Below are positions 44,075-54,900 of a DNA stretch of 64,000 nt, in pieces; within the stretch, counting starts at the first letter, position 1; each line of letters opens with the position of its first letter. The notes under the pieces were generated by a model. The model did no database searches and was not told where the DNA came from. It saw nothing but the letters and a program-made list of their open reading frames with translations. The position numbers and the translations under genes are program-made. The DNA is taken from contig JACMJM010000002.1 in NCBI GenBank assembly GCA_014380615.1, forward strand, positions 105,258 through 169,257, in the 5' to 3' direction. This stretch comes from Sphingobacteriaceae bacterium. GTDB taxonomy: Bacteria; Bacteroidota; Bacteroidia; Sphingobacteriales; Sphingobacteriaceae.

Positions 44075-45698
44075 GTTTTGGAATAACTATCGGTTCTTCA
44101 ATTTCAAAATTGGCCCTCAGTGATATTTCTTTATCGTAATTCCAAACCTCTTCAGGTTGTATTTTTTCCTTAACGTTACCGGTATCCCATTTGCCATTTC
44201 TGTTTTCATCGTATATAGCTCTTATATAATATCTGCCGATAGACAAAAGAGGATAACTTAATGTTCGGCTCCTGGATACAGAGGATTGAGTAATGATTTT
44301 ATCCTGCTCAGACAATACTTGTATTAGGTAACTTTTAGAAGTATCGGGCACTGTTACAACAAGAGACATCTCGCCATAATTTTCCGGCACATCTTTGGTA
44401 AACTGCGCGGTGTAATCCTTAATTGTGCCTCCGAAGGTGCCCGTAAATCCGCCTTCTCCTATGTTAACTATATATTTTCGCTCATCTTTCCAGGGATATT
44501 TGAGGTAGATTTTGCGGGTCGATGCACTGTCTCTGGAGACTCTTAAACCTGCTACGGGTATAGAGTCTTGCAATAGGGCGAATTTCTTTCCGTCTATAGA
44601 TTTAACAGGAGCCGAGAGTATTAAGGCTACGTCCGATCCAGGTTTTAACCGCGAGGAAGATACATTATCAGTAATGGTTAGGGCCTTATTGTAAGTATCG
44701 CGTTTGCTTCTTCTAATCAAAACTGTATCAAGACTTATCTTGTCATCATGGATGGCAATGCTGATTGAATCAAAATCCATTGACTGTGTCCATAAATACG
44801 CCGAATCTTTCATCGCGCTAAACTCTGTAATTTTGTTATTGTCGAGTTCAGCGGGTGTTACTATTTTGAGTTCGGGGTTACTCAACTGCCGGTTGAATAC
44901 GAAAGTTATCCGGCCGTCTTTTTCAATTTTGCGGTCCGTAACTCTGAAGTTTTTAGGCAGCTCCTTAAAGATCTCTAAGCCGATGTCGGCGGTATCTTTG
45001 CTGAGAACAATTGGTTGATTTAGGAAGCCTATCAATTCGTTCGTTGAGTTATATATTTTATCGCCGCCTTCTTCTTTCAGGGCGTAAATATTATAAGTGC
45101 CCGCTTTCAAATATTTCAGACTATAATTACCAGACGAATCGGTGGAAGTAAAAAGGCTCGCACGTTTTTTTCCGAATAAAGTATCCTGATTAAGAGGCAA
45201 TAGAAATACTGTGGCATCTAGTACCGGTTCCTTCGTTAATGTGTTTAATACTGTGCCCGAAATTGAAAGAGAATCAATTTTGCTTCCGGTAGAGAGTACA
45301 TACATATAATTTTTCAAGGCAATCCCTTCGTTATAGTCGGCTATTGCTTTTCCGAAGTTAATGGTGTAAGTAGTGCTGTCCTGAAGCGGTTCCTGGAAAG
45401 AAATATTAAGAGTTTTTTTCTTTGTTTTAAATATCGGGTTTTTCTCCATTGCTGGCGAAACACTAATTTCCTTAAATTCGTTAGTGAGTTTAAAAAACTC
45501 ATCAAACTCAATATTTATTTTATCCCCTTTAAAATTCGTGGTAAAGTTTTTTGGACTTTCATTTAGAATTATTGGAGCAACACTGTCTCTCGGACCTCCG
45601 GTAGGATGCTGAATGCTTGCACAGCCCCATATTTGCGAAATTGCCGTGAAGCAGATGAGCGATAAAATGAAATAAGTGAAGTTCTTTGTTTTACGCAT
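44067..45698 (-). CDS. Ig-like (Big_5/SbsA-type) domain lipoprotein
   Basis: 543 residues. The lipoprotein signal is FILSLICFTAISQIWGC (Cys26), then IQHPTGGPRDSVAPIILNESPKN, the usual opening of this Bacteroidota family. An Ig-like domain about 40-140 (INIEFDEFFKL, TTYTINFGKAIADYNEG) is followed by a prealbumin-like/CNA-B domain (about 145-225, GTVLNTLTKEPVLDATVFLL, YSLKYLKAGTYNIYALKEEGG) and a long beta-rich C-terminus ending in RENGKW-like FSIGRYYIRAIYDENRNGKW. Probably outer-membrane attached. The family is annotated as Ig-like domain protein with no known role. Confidence 0.85.
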   Translation of the reverse strand: MRKTKNFTYFILSLICFTAISQIWGCASIQHPTGGPRDSVAPIILNESPKNFTTNFKGDKINIEFDEFFKLTNEFKEISVSPAMEKNPIFKTKKKTLNISFQEPLQDSTTYTINFGKAIADYNEGIALKNYMYVLSTGSKIDSLSISGTVLNTLTKEPVLDATVFLLPLNQDTLFGKKRASLFTSTDSSGNYSLKYLKAGTYNIYALKEEGGDKIYNSTNELIGFLNQPIVLSKDTADIGLEIFKELPKNFRVTDRKIEKDGRITFVFNRQLSNPELKIVTPAELDNNKITEFSAMKDSAYLWTQSMDFDSISIAIHDDKISLDTVLIRRSKRDTYNKALTITDNVSSSRLKPGSDVALILSAPVKSIDGKKFALLQDSIPVAGLRVSRDSASTRKIYLKYPWKDERKYIVNIGEGGFTGTFGGTIKDYTAQFTKDVPENYGEMSLVVTVPDTSKSYLIQVLSEQDKIITQSSVSRSRTLSYPLLSIGRYYIRAIYDENRNGKWDTGNVKEKIQPEEVWNYDKEISLRANFEIEEPIVIPKLK

Positions 45699-45827
45699 TT
45701 AGAAGGCTTTAAAACGATTTTTCTCTTTTTTGACCCCGGTATATTAAAATTTAAAAATCTCTTTTTAGAACGCATTATTTTGCGTCAGTTTGTTTTTATT
45801 TAACTATTTGATAGTCAATTTGTTACA

Positions 45828-47690
45828 TTATTTTGCCATATGAACCATTAAAACCGATATATCAGAAGGTGAAACTCCCGATATTCTTGAAGCTTGCCCT
45901 AAAGTCCGGGGTTTTATTTTTAATAATTTCTCACGGGCTTCTTTTGATAGAGAAACTAATTTTTGATAATCAAATTCCGCATTAATTTCCTGATCTTCCA
46001 TCCGCTTCATTTTATTAACTATTTCCATTTCTTTCTCAAAATAGCTTTCGTACTTCACCTTTATTTCCGCCTGTTCGATGGTTTCGGTATTGTATTGCGA
46101 CGCAAGTGTAGCTAATGCGGCATTAGACTTTCTCAAATCTTCGAAACTTATTTGGGGGCGGGAGAGGAGTTGAAACAGCTTTACGTTCTGAGTAATTGGG
46201 CTGGTGCCTAAATTTTCGAGAAGCGAGTTTATTTCTCCCGGCTCTATTGAAGTCGATTTCAGGTAACGCACAATCTCATCCGAATCCTTTATCTTATTCG
46301 TAACCTTTAAGAGGCGTTCGTCATCAATTAGCCCTAGTTGATGCCCTATCGGACTTAATCTAATGTCAGCGTTATCCTGACGGAGTAATAGACGGTGTTC
46401 AGCTCGAGAAGTAAACATTCTGTAAGGCTCTTCGGTTCCTTTGGTAACCAGGTCGTCAATGAGTACTCCGATATAGGATTCAGATCGTTTCATTATCAAC
46501 TCATGTTTATCAGTAATTTTCTGATGCGCATTGATGCCTGCAATAAATCCCTGGCTGGCGGCTTCCTCATACCCGGTCGTCCCGTTTATTTGGCCAGCGA
46601 AAAAGAGATTCTTTACTAATTTGGTTTCTAGTGTTAAACTTAATTGAGTGGGGGGAAAGAAATCGTACTCAATGGCATAACCCGGCCTAAACATTTTAGC
46701 ATTTTCGAATCCGGGGATCAGCCTTAATGCTTTATACTGCACATCCTCGGGTAAAGAAGTAGAAAAGCCGTTCACATAGATCTCAACTGTATCCCATCCC
46801 TCAGGCTCAACAAATATCTGATGTCGTTCTCTTTCGGCGAATCGATTAATTTTATCTTCGATAGATGGGCAATACCTGGGGCCCAAGCCTTTTATGCGAC
46901 CTGTAAACATAGGAGACTTTTCGAATCCTTCCTTTAGAGTTTCATGAACATCGGCGTTTGTGTAGGTAATCCAACAACATCTTTGTTTGTTCGGAATGGC
47001 GATATTGGTATACGAGAAGCGGCCACCATCTACATCTCCCCATTGTTCTTCCATTTTTGAATAATCCAGGCTTCGCCCGTCTACACGCGGAGGAGTGCCT
47101 GTTTTCATTCTCCCCGATTCAAATCCTAAGGCAACCAGTTGCTCTGTTAAGCCTGTAGATGACTTTTCGGCAGTTCTGCCCCCGCCGAATTTTTTTTCAC
47201 CGATATGGATTAAGCCGTTTAAAAATGTTCCATTAGTTAGTATTACAGCAGAAGCTTCTATTTCGATACCGAGGGAAGTAATAACGCCACAAACTCTTTC
47301 GCCTTTTACCAGCACTTCCTTTACCGTATCCTGCCAGAAATCAACATTTTTTATACTCTCAAGAGTTAAACGCCACTCTTCAGCGAACCTCATGCGGTCT
47401 GTTTGCGCCCTGGGGCTCCACATAGCCGGGCCTTTAGAGCGATTAAGCATTCGAAATTGAAGCATTGACTTGTCTGTTATAATACCAGACTGGCCACCCA
47501 TAGCATCTATTTCCCTCACAATTTGGCCTTTTGCCACTCCACCCATAGCAGGATTGCAGCTCATTTGGGCGATTGTGCCCATATTCATAGTAATGAGAAG
47601 CACGGACGAGCCTAGGTTTCCCGCTGCGGCGGCCGCTTCGCATCCGGCATGTCCCGCACCCACTACTATTACATCGTATTTTTTAAACAT
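45828..47690 (-). CDS. mnmG: tRNA uridine-5-carboxymethylaminomethyl modification enzyme MnmG
   Basis: 620 residues. FAD-binding is [19 protein letters not shown] near the N-terminus. [70 protein letters not shown], and [23 protein letters not shown] are GidA/MnmG blocks, and the C-terminus carries the helical tRNA-binding domain ([15 protein letters not shown]). With MnmE it installs cmnm5U34. A perfect ParB site lies 9 bases before its start codon (47699-47712). The ABC-F gene is 28 bases upstream on the same strand, so the two genes may share a transcript. Confidence 0.96.
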   Translation of the reverse strand: MFKKYDVIVVGAGHAGCEAAAAAGNLGSSVLLITMNMGTIAQMSCNPAMGGVAKGQIVREIDAMGGQSGIITDKSMLQFRMLNRSKGPAMWSPRAQTDRMRFAEEWRLTLESIKNVDFWQDTVKEVLVKGERVCGVITSLGIEIEASAVILTNGTFLNGLIHIGEKKFGGGRTAEKSSTGLTEQLVALGFESGRMKTGTPPRVDGRSLDYSKMEEQWGDVDGGRFSYTNIAIPNKQRCCWITYTNADVHETLKEGFEKSPMFTGRIKGLGPRYCPSIEDKINRFAERERHQIFVEPEGWDTVEIYVNGFSTSLPEDVQYKALRLIPGFENAKMFRPGYAIEYDFFPPTQLSLTLETKLVKNLFFAGQINGTTGYEEAASQGFIAGINAHQKITDKHELIMKRSESYIGVLIDDLVTKGTEEPYRMFTSRAEHRLLLRQDNADIRLSPIGHQLGLIDDERLLKVTNKIKDSDEIVRYLKSTSIEPGEINSLLENLGTSPITQNVKLFQLLSRPQISFEDLRKSNAALATLASQYNTETIEQAEIKVKYESYFEKEMEIVNKMKRMEDQEINAEFDYQKLVSLSKEAREKLLKIKPRTLGQASRISGVSPSDISVLMVHMAK

Positions 47691-47698
47691 ATCTCAAA

Positions 47699-47712
47699 GT
47701 TCCACGTGGAAC
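47699..47712. promoter_or_regulatory. ParB-binding site parS, copy 1
   Basis: GTTCCACGTGGAAC is a perfect 14-base palindrome that matches the core of the known parS consensus TGTTNCACGTGNAACA. It is flanked here by A and G rather than T and A, so the 16-base form is not complete. It lies between the ABC-F stop and the mnmG start. Confidence 0.85.
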
Positions 47713-47718
47713 GTTATG

Positions 47719-49593
47719 TTATGTTCCACGTGGAACACTTTCTTTAATTTCAATTAATTCCAACCACCTAAGCGTCTGTTCGTCGATTATTGCTTTCCTT
47801 ATTTCAATTTCTTGTGAAATTGTAATAAGTTTTTCGTGATCGGTTGTTTTGCTAATAAGCTCTATGGACTGTTTTTGTTCTTCTTCGAGTTGAGCTATAC
47901 GTGCTTCAATATCTTCCAGCTCTTTTTCTTCTTTGAAACTGAGTTTGGTTTTGGAAGGAGAGGCTAAGGATGGAGCAGCCTCGGTTTTTTGCGCGATTGG
48001 GTTCTTGGCGGCTTCCTCTTTTTCAAATCGATAATCGGTATAATTTCCAGAATAAATTTCAATATAACCGTCACCCTCTAGTATGAAAAGCTGCTCCGTT
48101 AAACGATCCATTAAATACCTGTCATGCGATACTAACAATAAAACACCGTTAAATCTCTCAAGAAAATCCTCCAGAACATTTAACGTATCAATATCCAGGT
48201 CGTTAGTGGGCTCATCCAATATCAGGAAATTGGGGTTTTTCATTAATACCCGCATTAGGTGTAATCGCTTTTTTTCACCCCCGCTTAGTTTTGAAACAAC
48301 ATTATGCTGTTTAGCCGGCGGAAATAAAAAGTGGGTAAGTAGTTGAGAGGCCGTTAATGTTTTTCCGTCTGCCATTGTGATGTACTCGGCTACATTTTTT
48401 ACAATGTCTATTACCCTTTCGCTCTCATTAAATTCCAGGCCAGATTGCTTGTAATAACCAAATTGGGTGGTTTCACCAGCCATGATTTTTCCTGAATCCG
48501 GGTTGATCGTTCCTGTAATTAGATTAAGGAAAGTTGACTTGCCGCTCCCGTTTCTTCCCGCAACACCTATTTTATCGCCTTTTTTAAAGGTATAAGTAAA
48601 ATCTTTGATGATTGAATTATTGCCGTATCCTTTAGAAACATGTTCTATTTCTAGTATCTTATTTCCCTGGCGGGATACCTTTGTGCTTAATTCAATTCGT
48701 TGATTATCTTTTCCGCTCTTCGTCTTCTCTTCCAGGTCATAAAAAGAATCAATCCTTGATTTAGATTTGGTGCTTCTGGCTTTCGGCATACGGCGCATCC
48801 ACTCTAATTCTTTCTTTAACAGATTTCTGTTTTTTTGAAGAGATGATGCGTCCGATGCTTCACGTTCAGCTTTTTTCTCGAGGAAATACCCATAGTTGCC
48901 GCTATAGTGATATATTTTTTTATCCTCAAGCTCCATGATATGGTTACAAACATTATCCAAGAAATACCTGTCGTGGGTTACCATTATTAAGGTTTTCTGC
49001 CCCGTGGTAAGGTAGCTCTCCAACCATTCAATCATTTCGATATCCAAATGATTGGTAGGCTCATCTAAAATGAATACTTCAGGATTATCGATTAGTAACT
49101 TGGCCAATGCAAGTCTTTTGCGTTGCCCTCCGGATAAACTTTTTATTTCCTGATCTAAATTTGTAATCGACAGCCTTTGAAGAATTGTTTTTATCTCGTG
49201 TTCATATTCCCAAGCGTTGGCTTCGCTTAAATCATGTATTAAAGTTTCTAACTGATCGGAATCCGCTTCCGGATTTTCAATTAGTTCTTCATATTTGCGG
49301 ATTAACTGCTGCTGCTTGTTGTCGAGGCTATAAATAAAGTCGGCAACAGTATTTTGTCCAGAGAAATCCGGATCCTGCTCTAAATAACCAACATGTAAGC
49401 CTCTGGCTTTCACCACCTTGCCTTCATTTGATTTCAGCTTTTCCGCTAGTATGCGTAATAGCGTCGTTTTACCTGATCCGTTAATTCCAACCAGAGAAAC
49501 CCTCTGACCTTTCGCTATTCCGAAGGTAAGATCTTTAAAAAGCCAGGTATCGTTAAAAGCATGACCTAACTGCTCTCCTGCTATAATGCTCAT
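47719..49593 (-). CDS. ABC-F family ATPase (Uup/EttA-like)
   Basis: 624 residues with two ATP-binding cassettes and no membrane helix. Cassette 1: GINGSGKTTLL, LSGGQRKRLALA, LDEPTNHLD. Cassette 2: GRNGSGKSTFL, LSGGEKKRLHL, LDEPTNDLD. The linker (about 235-300) has the ELEWMRRMPKARSTKSKSR segment of the P-site tRNA-interaction motif. The C-terminal coiled coil (about 555-615) is Uup-like (KLSFKEEKELEDIEARIAQLEEEQ). ABC-F proteins act on the ribosome. It overlaps the upstream oxidoreductase gene by ATGA. Its final codons hold a parS site, which constrains the C-terminus. Confidence 0.94.
   Translation of the reverse strand: MSIIAGEQLGHAFNDTWLFKDLTFGIAKGQRVSLVGINGSGKTTLLRILAEKLKSNEGKVVKARGLHVGYLEQDPDFSGQNTVADFIYSLDNKQQQLIRKYEELIENPEADSDQLETLIHDLSEANAWEYEHEIKTILQRLSITNLDQEIKSLSGGQRKRLALAKLLIDNPEVFILDEPTNHLDIEMIEWLESYLTTGQKTLIMVTHDRYFLDNVCNHIMELEDKKIYHYSGNYGYFLEKKAEREASDASSLQKNRNLLKKELEWMRRMPKARSTKSKSRIDSFYDLEEKTKSGKDNQRIELSTKVSRQGNKILEIEHVSKGYGNNSIIKDFTYTFKKGDKIGVAGRNGSGKSTFLNLITGTINPDSGKIMAGETTQFGYYKQSGLEFNESERVIDIVKNVAEYITMADGKTLTASQLLTHFLFPPAKQHNVVSKLSGGEKKRLHLMRVLMKNPNFLILDEPTNDLDIDTLNVLEDFLERFNGVLLLVSHDRYLMDRLTEQLFILEGDGYIEIYSGNYTDYRFEKEEAAKNPIAQKTEAAPSLASPSKTKLSFKEEKELEDIEARIAQLEEEQKQSIELISKTTDHEKLITISQEIEIRKAIIDEQTLRWLELIEIKESVPRGT
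47722..47737. promoter_or_regulatory. ParB-binding site parS, copy 2 (full 16-mer)
   Basis: TGTTCCACGTGGAACA matches the bacterial parS consensus TGTTNCACGTGNAACA exactly. It is inside the last codons of the ABC-F gene (they read ...VPRGT). Its centre is 24 bases from copy 1, on the same face after about two turns. ParB nucleates on such sites near the origin for chromosome segregation. Confidence 0.87.
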
Positions 49594-50243
49594 GCTAGTG
49601 TTTTTATTATGTCTGAGGAGTAAGTATTTAACCCATTCATTGTTTTAAAAGTTTGATTAATCATTGCCTGCGCAACTGTTGTGGCTTTAATGCTTCTGTA
49701 TTTTTCAAGAGGCCCAAGCAGGAGCGGATTTATAACCTTCATTGCGACACCAAACAGCTTTTCCAAGCTGCGATGCTCGGAACGATTACCTGTTAAAAGT
49801 GCTGGTTGATAGATGTGAAGCGACTTTAATCCTAATGCTTTTAAATCTTCCTCTGTTTCTCCTTTTAATCTGGTGTAAAATACTTTGGAACTTGAATTTG
49901 CTCCCAATGCCGAGATCAGATGGAACTGTTCAATTTTATTCTTCAATGCTATTTTCGCCAGTTCCACAGGGTAATCATGATCTACTTTGAGATAGTCGGC
50001 CAGCTTTGGCGTTTTTTTGATAGTAGATCCCAGGCAGCAATAAATCACATCTCCGTTTAATTCACTTTTATAGCTAGCCAAGTTTTCAAAATTAACGGTA
50101 ATTTGCCTAAGCTTGTTGTGAGAAATTGGTAAAGGTTTACGCAGCAAGGCAATAACTTCTTCGATTCCCTTATTGTTAAGTAAGAGTGTAAGAAGTTCAC
50201 TGCCAATTAGTCCGCTTGCCCCGGCTATTATTACTTTTTTCAA
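49590..50243 (-). CDS. NAD(P)H-binding oxidoreductase (atypical SDR)
   Basis: 217 residues. The Rossmann start is KVIIAGASGLIGSELL (GxxGxxG). YCCLGSTIKKTPKLADYLKVD, HLISALGANSSSKVFYTRLKGETEEDL (Y-x-x-x-K) and IYQPALLTGNRSE follow. It belongs to the HTATIP2/Oxidoreductase-type atypical SDRs; the substrate is unknown. It is translationally coupled to the ABC-F gene (ATGA overlap) and has a TACTTTTG promoter box at 50267-50274. Confidence 0.87.
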   Translation of the reverse strand: MKKVIIAGASGLIGSELLTLLLNNKGIEEVIALLRKPLPISHNKLRQITVNFENLASYKSELNGDVIYCCLGSTIKKTPKLADYLKVDHDYPVELAKIALKNKIEQFHLISALGANSSSKVFYTRLKGETEEDLKALGLKSLHIYQPALLTGNRSEHRSLEKLFGVAMKVINPLLLGPLEKYRSIKATTVAQAMINQTFKTMNGLNTYSSDIIKTLA

Positions 50244-50266
50244 AAATAGAATCGCTAAAAATCATG

Positions 50267-50274
50267 CAAAAGTA
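50267..50274 (-). promoter_or_regulatory. -7 box (TACTTTTG) of the oxidoreductase/ABC-F operon
   Basis: A TAnnTTTG match on the minus strand, 23 bases upstream of ATG 50243. Confidence 0.5.
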
Positions 50275-50334
50275 AGGATTAATTAGCTTGGTATAACTAT
50301 TGCATGTTTAAACATGTATTTAAATGATAAATCC

Positions 50335-51042
50335 ATGAAAAAGATTATTCACAAAGCAAACGATAGAGGTTTTGCTGATCACGGTTGGCTTAAGGCCGCT
50401 CATTCATTTAGTTTCGGAAGTTATTATAATCCTTCGAAATCGCATTTCGGGTTATTGAGAGTTCTTAATGACGATATTGTTTCAGCTGGCATGGGTTTCG
50501 GTACTCACGGCCATGACAATATGGAAATAGTAACCATTCCGCTTAAAGGTGCGTTAGCTCATAAGGATAGCCTCGGTTCTACCGGAACCATTGAGTTTGG
50601 TGAAATACAAATTATGTCTGCGGGAAGTGGCATACAGCATTCGGAATTTAACGCTTCAGCTACAGAAGAAGTTAATTTGCTTCAAATCTGGGTTTTTCCC
50701 AAGCTAAGAAATATTGAACCGCGATATGAACAAAAACGGTTCAATCCTGAAAACAGAAATGCTTTACAAATTCTTGTATCGCCCGAAAGGGAAGGGGAAC
50801 ATATGTGGATTAACCAGGATGCTTACTTTTCTTTGGGTGATTTTGATGCAGGATTATCGGACACCTACCACATAAAAAAGGAAGGAAACGGTGTGTATGT
50901 GTTTATTATTGACGGCGAAGTGATTGTAGAAGAAGAGGTACTTAATAAAAGAGATGCAATCGGTATTTTTGATTCGGCAGCTTTTAAGTTTGAAACACGG
51001 GGCAAGGCGAAGATTCTTGTTATTGAGGTGCCTATGCAATAG
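50335..51042 (+). CDS. Pirin family protein
   Basis: 235 residues from ATG 50335 (an in-frame ATG seven codons earlier is possible, but KKIIHKANDRGFADHGWLKAAHSFSFG is the natural start). Pirin bicupin: HSFSFGSYYNP, GFGTHGHDNMEIVT (metal His residues), SAGSGIQHSEFN, LLQIWVFP, and YEQKRF. Some pirins are quercetin dioxygenases, others bind regulators; no substrate can be assigned. It ends one base before the convergent ybeY stop. Confidence 0.92.
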   Translation: MKKIIHKANDRGFADHGWLKAAHSFSFGSYYNPSKSHFGLLRVLNDDIVSAGMGFGTHGHDNMEIVTIPLKGALAHKDSLGSTGTIEFGEIQIMSAGSGIQHSEFNASATEEVNLLQIWVFPKLRNIEPRYEQKRFNPENRNALQILVSPEREGEHMWINQDAYFSLGDFDAGLSDTYHIKKEGNGVYVFIIDGEVIVEEEVLNKRDAIGIFDSAAFKFETRGKAKILVIEVPMQ

Positions 51043-51043
51043 A

Positions 51044-51475
51044 TCAGAACCCACGGACTGCTAAATAATGATCCTCTTTACTTGTCATTAGCTGTTTGTG
51101 GGGTTTTTTCTTATCTGTATAGCCGATAAGATGCAGAGTACCATGAATGATTACCCTGTGCAATTCGTCGCGTTCAGAGGCTTTAAATCGTGCCGCGTTT
51201 TCTTTTATTCTTTCGATGCTAATGAAAATATCGCCAGCGATATCTTTTGAGGTTTCACTATTGTCGAAGGTAACGATATCGGTATAAGTATCGTGCTTTA
51301 AATAGTGTTGATTTATTTCGAGGAGGTAGCTGTCGCTGCAAAAAATGAAGTTAAGCTCTTTTAAAATCTTACCTTCAGCTAGTATGGAAGCTTTAATCCA
51401 TTTACGGATCTTAATTTTATCTTTTAAGGTATAGGCAATGTCTTCAGAAAAAAAATAAACGGGCAATTGACTCAT
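51044..51475 (-). CDS. ybeY: rRNA maturation endoribonuclease YbeY
   Basis: 143 residues. The zinc motif HGTLHLIGYTDKKKPH fits the family H-G-x-L-H-x-x-G-Y-D pattern (two His, with the third at HKQL), and LEINQHYLKHDTYTDIVTFDNS is the conserved YbeY block. It processes the 3' end of 16S rRNA and takes part in ribosome quality control. Its ATG overlaps the preceding gene's stop by one base, so it is coupled to the ATP-binding protein and DUF4175 genes. Confidence 0.95.
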   Translation of the reverse strand: MSQLPVYFFSEDIAYTLKDKIKIRKWIKASILAEGKILKELNFIFCSDSYLLEINQHYLKHDTYTDIVTFDNSETSKDIAGDIFISIERIKENAARFKASERDELHRVIIHGTLHLIGYTDKKKPHKQLMTSKEDHYLAVRGF

Positions 51476-51909
51476 TAAACTTTAAAGTGAAGCTCTACTT
51501 CGTTTCCTTTTAAGTTAAAGATGCATTGATCTGCTAGATGTTTTATGATAAAAACACCCCTGCCAGTTAAATTTTCAATGTTTTCTGGTGCGGTTGGATC
51601 AGGAAGGCGGTTGTAATCAAATCCTTCACCCTCATCGGCAATTGTAAATTGCAGCCGCTTACCATGCTGAACCTCGAGGTTTATATATACTTTCTTACTT
51701 TCATCCTGTTTGTTTCCATGAACTATAGCATTAATAGTTGCTTCGCTTAAGCAGGTAAGCATGTTAGCATAGGTGTCATCACCGATGTTATATTCATCTT
51801 TAAGGGTGTCTACAAAATTTTCCACAGAAGTGATGCTATCCACTTTTGAGGGCAATTGCAGGGTATACAACACGGTGTCGTCGGACATATCTACGCGATT
51901 CGTATTCAT
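51475..51909 (-). CDS. Anti-sigma-factor-like ATP-binding protein (HATPase_c_2)
   Basis: 144 residues. GHKL fold: TCLSEATINAIVHGNK (N-box with Glu/Asn), FTIADEGEGFDYNRLPDP (G1 box, DEGEGFD) and GRGVFIIKHLADQ (G2 box). This is the RsbW/SpoIIAB type, a Ser kinase that binds an anti-anti-sigma factor. No STAS partner or sigma gene is adjacent. It sits between DUF4175 and ybeY, separated by 4 bases and by a one-base overlap, an arrangement I associate with this phylum. The target is unknown. Confidence 0.88.
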   Translation of the reverse strand: MNTNRVDMSDDTVLYTLQLPSKVDSITSVENFVDTLKDEYNIGDDTYANMLTCLSEATINAIVHGNKQDESKKVYINLEVQHGKRLQFTIADEGEGFDYNRLPDPTAPENIENLTGRGVFIIKHLADQCIFNLKGNEVELHFKV

Positions 51910-51913
51910 AGAT

Positions 51914-54900
51914 TTATTTTGTATTTAAAAGTCTAAAATAGTCACCTACTTTCAATTTATAAAATGAATTAAGTGCAGGTGGCACAGTTTTTAATAATTC
52001 AAGCTCTCGAAGTTTAATTTTTTTAAACTCTTCGAGCACGATTTTGTAGTTTGGAGCCTGATCTTTACCTTGTTTGCTTTCTCGTTGTGTGTCTAATTCG
52101 CGCTCACGCTCAGCTTTTTCAGCTTCCAGAAGCTTAGTTAATATGTCTTGTTGCCTAATTAACGTCTCCTGCTGGATTTTCTTGTTTACGAGATCAGTTT
52201 CGGTTTGTTCCATTTCTTTTGTCAATTTCTCCAAATTGCCTAAACTTCCCTGGCCGTCTTTGTTCATTTCCCTGTTTAAATTCTGTAAAGCCTGACGTAT
52301 TAATTGCTGTTCCCGAGCCATTCGAGCCATTTGTTCGCTCATTTGGCCTTTACCCTGCCCTTGTTGGCCCTGCCCCTGCTGTCCGGGCTGTTGCCCTTGC
52401 TGCTGCATCTGCTGTCGTGCCTTTTGCATGTTTTGGTTTAACCGTTCCTGCATTTTACTAAGTTCGGAGAGGCTGGGGCTTTTGCCTTTACCTTTACCCT
52501 GGCCTTGTTTGGCATTCTTCATAGCCTGCTGCATCTGCTGCTCTACTTCACTTAGCATTAATGCCAGGTTGTTTATCGAAGTCATAGCATACTGCTGATT
52601 ACGATTGGCTTCGGCTGTTCTTCTTTCTGCCAACTGTTGTAAAGCAAAGTCAATATTCGTGTTTATTGTTTGTATTTCCTTGTTAATTACTGATTCTATT
52701 TGCGGAACCTGACGACTAAGGGCATATAAGCTATCCTGAACCATTTTAAGGTTATCTTTAATATCCTTTTGCTTCTGTGTAAGCTTCACATAATTCGGAT
52801 CGTTTGTAGAAGTACTCCGGATGCTTTGCATTACTTTTTCCTGCTCAAAAGATGATGTTAAGAGGTTGGCCAACACTTCCCGTAAGTTTTGCATGTTTAC
52901 CTGCATCTCCTGCATCTCATTTTGCTGCTGCATCTGCCGCATCTTTTGAGCCATTTTTTGCATCTGTTCCGAAGCGTTTTTCTGGTTTTCGGCGGCTTTA
53001 TTGTTGTTTTTATTTTCCAGATTCTTGCTGCTCTGCTCCTGTTGCTGTTCTATCTGCTCCTCCTCTTTCTCCGTATCCTCGAAAGAGTTTTTCTGCTCAA
53101 GTTCTTCGTTCTTTTTTTCCAGATCTGTCAGCTCCTTCTTGAGATTGTTAAAATCCTTCTTAAGTTCTTGTTGCTTTTCTTTAAGAGCGTCTGCATCAGA
53201 GGTTTTCTTTTTTGTTTCTTCACTGAGCTTTTCCTGATCTTTAGCCATTTCCTGAAGCTTGTCTATCGTATTAGCAAGTTTCTGATCAAATTCGAGCTGT
53301 TTATACAATTCGAGGATACGGTCTAGTTCTTTTTGCAGCGTTTTATTATCCAACTGCATTTTAGATAATTCCTGTTGAGTTTGGTTTTTATTATTTTGCT
53401 CTAACAGCCGTTCGATATTTCTTAGCAACTCTTTCGTTTTTTCGTCCAGCACATTATTGAAGAGGTCTTCAATCTGTTTTTGCTTTTCCAGGATCTCCTG
53501 TGGTGGATTCTGGAGATCCTGCTGGTCCAGCTGTTTCTGTTTATTGTCTTTTTTTACTTCATTTACAAGGCTTTCAAGTGCTTTTTGCTTCTCGAGAAGT
53601 TGCTCGATCTGTTTCTTTTCTTCGAAAGAAAGATTTTTCTTGTTTACTAATTCCTGGGCGAGGCGTTTAGCGTCGCGTTCAATCTGGCCCGCCTGGCGGA
53701 TAGCCTGCTCCATTTTCTGCTGGAGTGCCTTGGATGATTTTTCAAGACTTCGTTCCGCTTCGGCCTCCGTGGGTAGTTTAACGCTTCTAAGTTCTGAGCG
53801 TGTAGATTTGGGCCCATGCACACCGTCATTATCAATAATCTCAAAGAAATACTCAATATGTTCGCCCGGCCCTGCATTAGCAGATTTTATATCCCATATA
53901 TGAAGAAAATTACTTTGAAGCGCATTTTTCTGAAACGAAATTGGTTTAGCTACCGATCTTATAACCTTCTCACCGTTTAAAACTTTATAGTGAAATTTAA
54001 GTACTGAGAATCCATAATCATCACTAACCTGCCCAACGAAGTATAACATTTTACTGTTTACCGAGTCTGGACGCTCGTTTACCTGGATCGCGGGATTCAA
54101 ATCTGGTATTACCTTAATGCTATATGCGGCCAAATCGCTTGTACTAACTTCGCCATTTAAAGGCTTTGCGGTGAAATTGGTGTTTTGAAGAGCTTTGTAC
54201 GAGAAAACAAATTGATTTTCTTTCTCGGCATTAATTTTGAAATTTTTATCACCCAGCTTTAGCTGTATGGCATCGGTGTTATCCGTTTTGAACCACCAGT
54301 TTACTTTGGTGCCCACCGGTACCGTCAAATCGCCGGAATTGCTGATTGTTTCGTTTCGTTTACCCGTGTATGCGGGATATTCCAGCCTAACGTCAAAATT
54401 CAATAGAGTAGGCTTGCGCTTTACCTCCAAAGTATAAGTATCTGAGGCAAACTCACCAGCCACTAAGCGAACTTTCCTGGTGTTTTGAAGATTACGAAAA
54501 TTATACTTGAAGCGGATGATACTTTCCTTTTCCAGCTTAAACGTATTCGCTCCGTCTTCCAGATAAATATCCTGAGGAATCTCATTTCCCGTTAGTTTTA
54601 CCTGAAGCTCAAAATCATCGCCCTGTACAGATGAAAGTGATTTATTAAGAATCACAAATTCAAACGGAGCCTTTTTGATAAACTTTTTATCGTGCTTTAG
54701 AAGCCGCTCGGTACTTTCAGAGAAAATGGAAGGTGCGGTTGCACTGATGAAAAGAATAACGGCAAGCGGCGGTAGTGCATACTTTAAATATTTCCGGTTA
54801 TCGTTAATCCGGATAGCGGATGAAAACGGTACGGGTTTTAAATCGTCAATTTTTTGATTGATACTGGCTTCGATTAAAGATTTTTGCTCGTAGTTTGTAT

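Noticed and set aside
52852..53903. Several Cys/Leu/Ser-rich plus-strand frames
   Set aside because: They are antisense to the Gln/Lys-rich coiled coil of the DUF4175 gene, which creates such open frames by codon bias.
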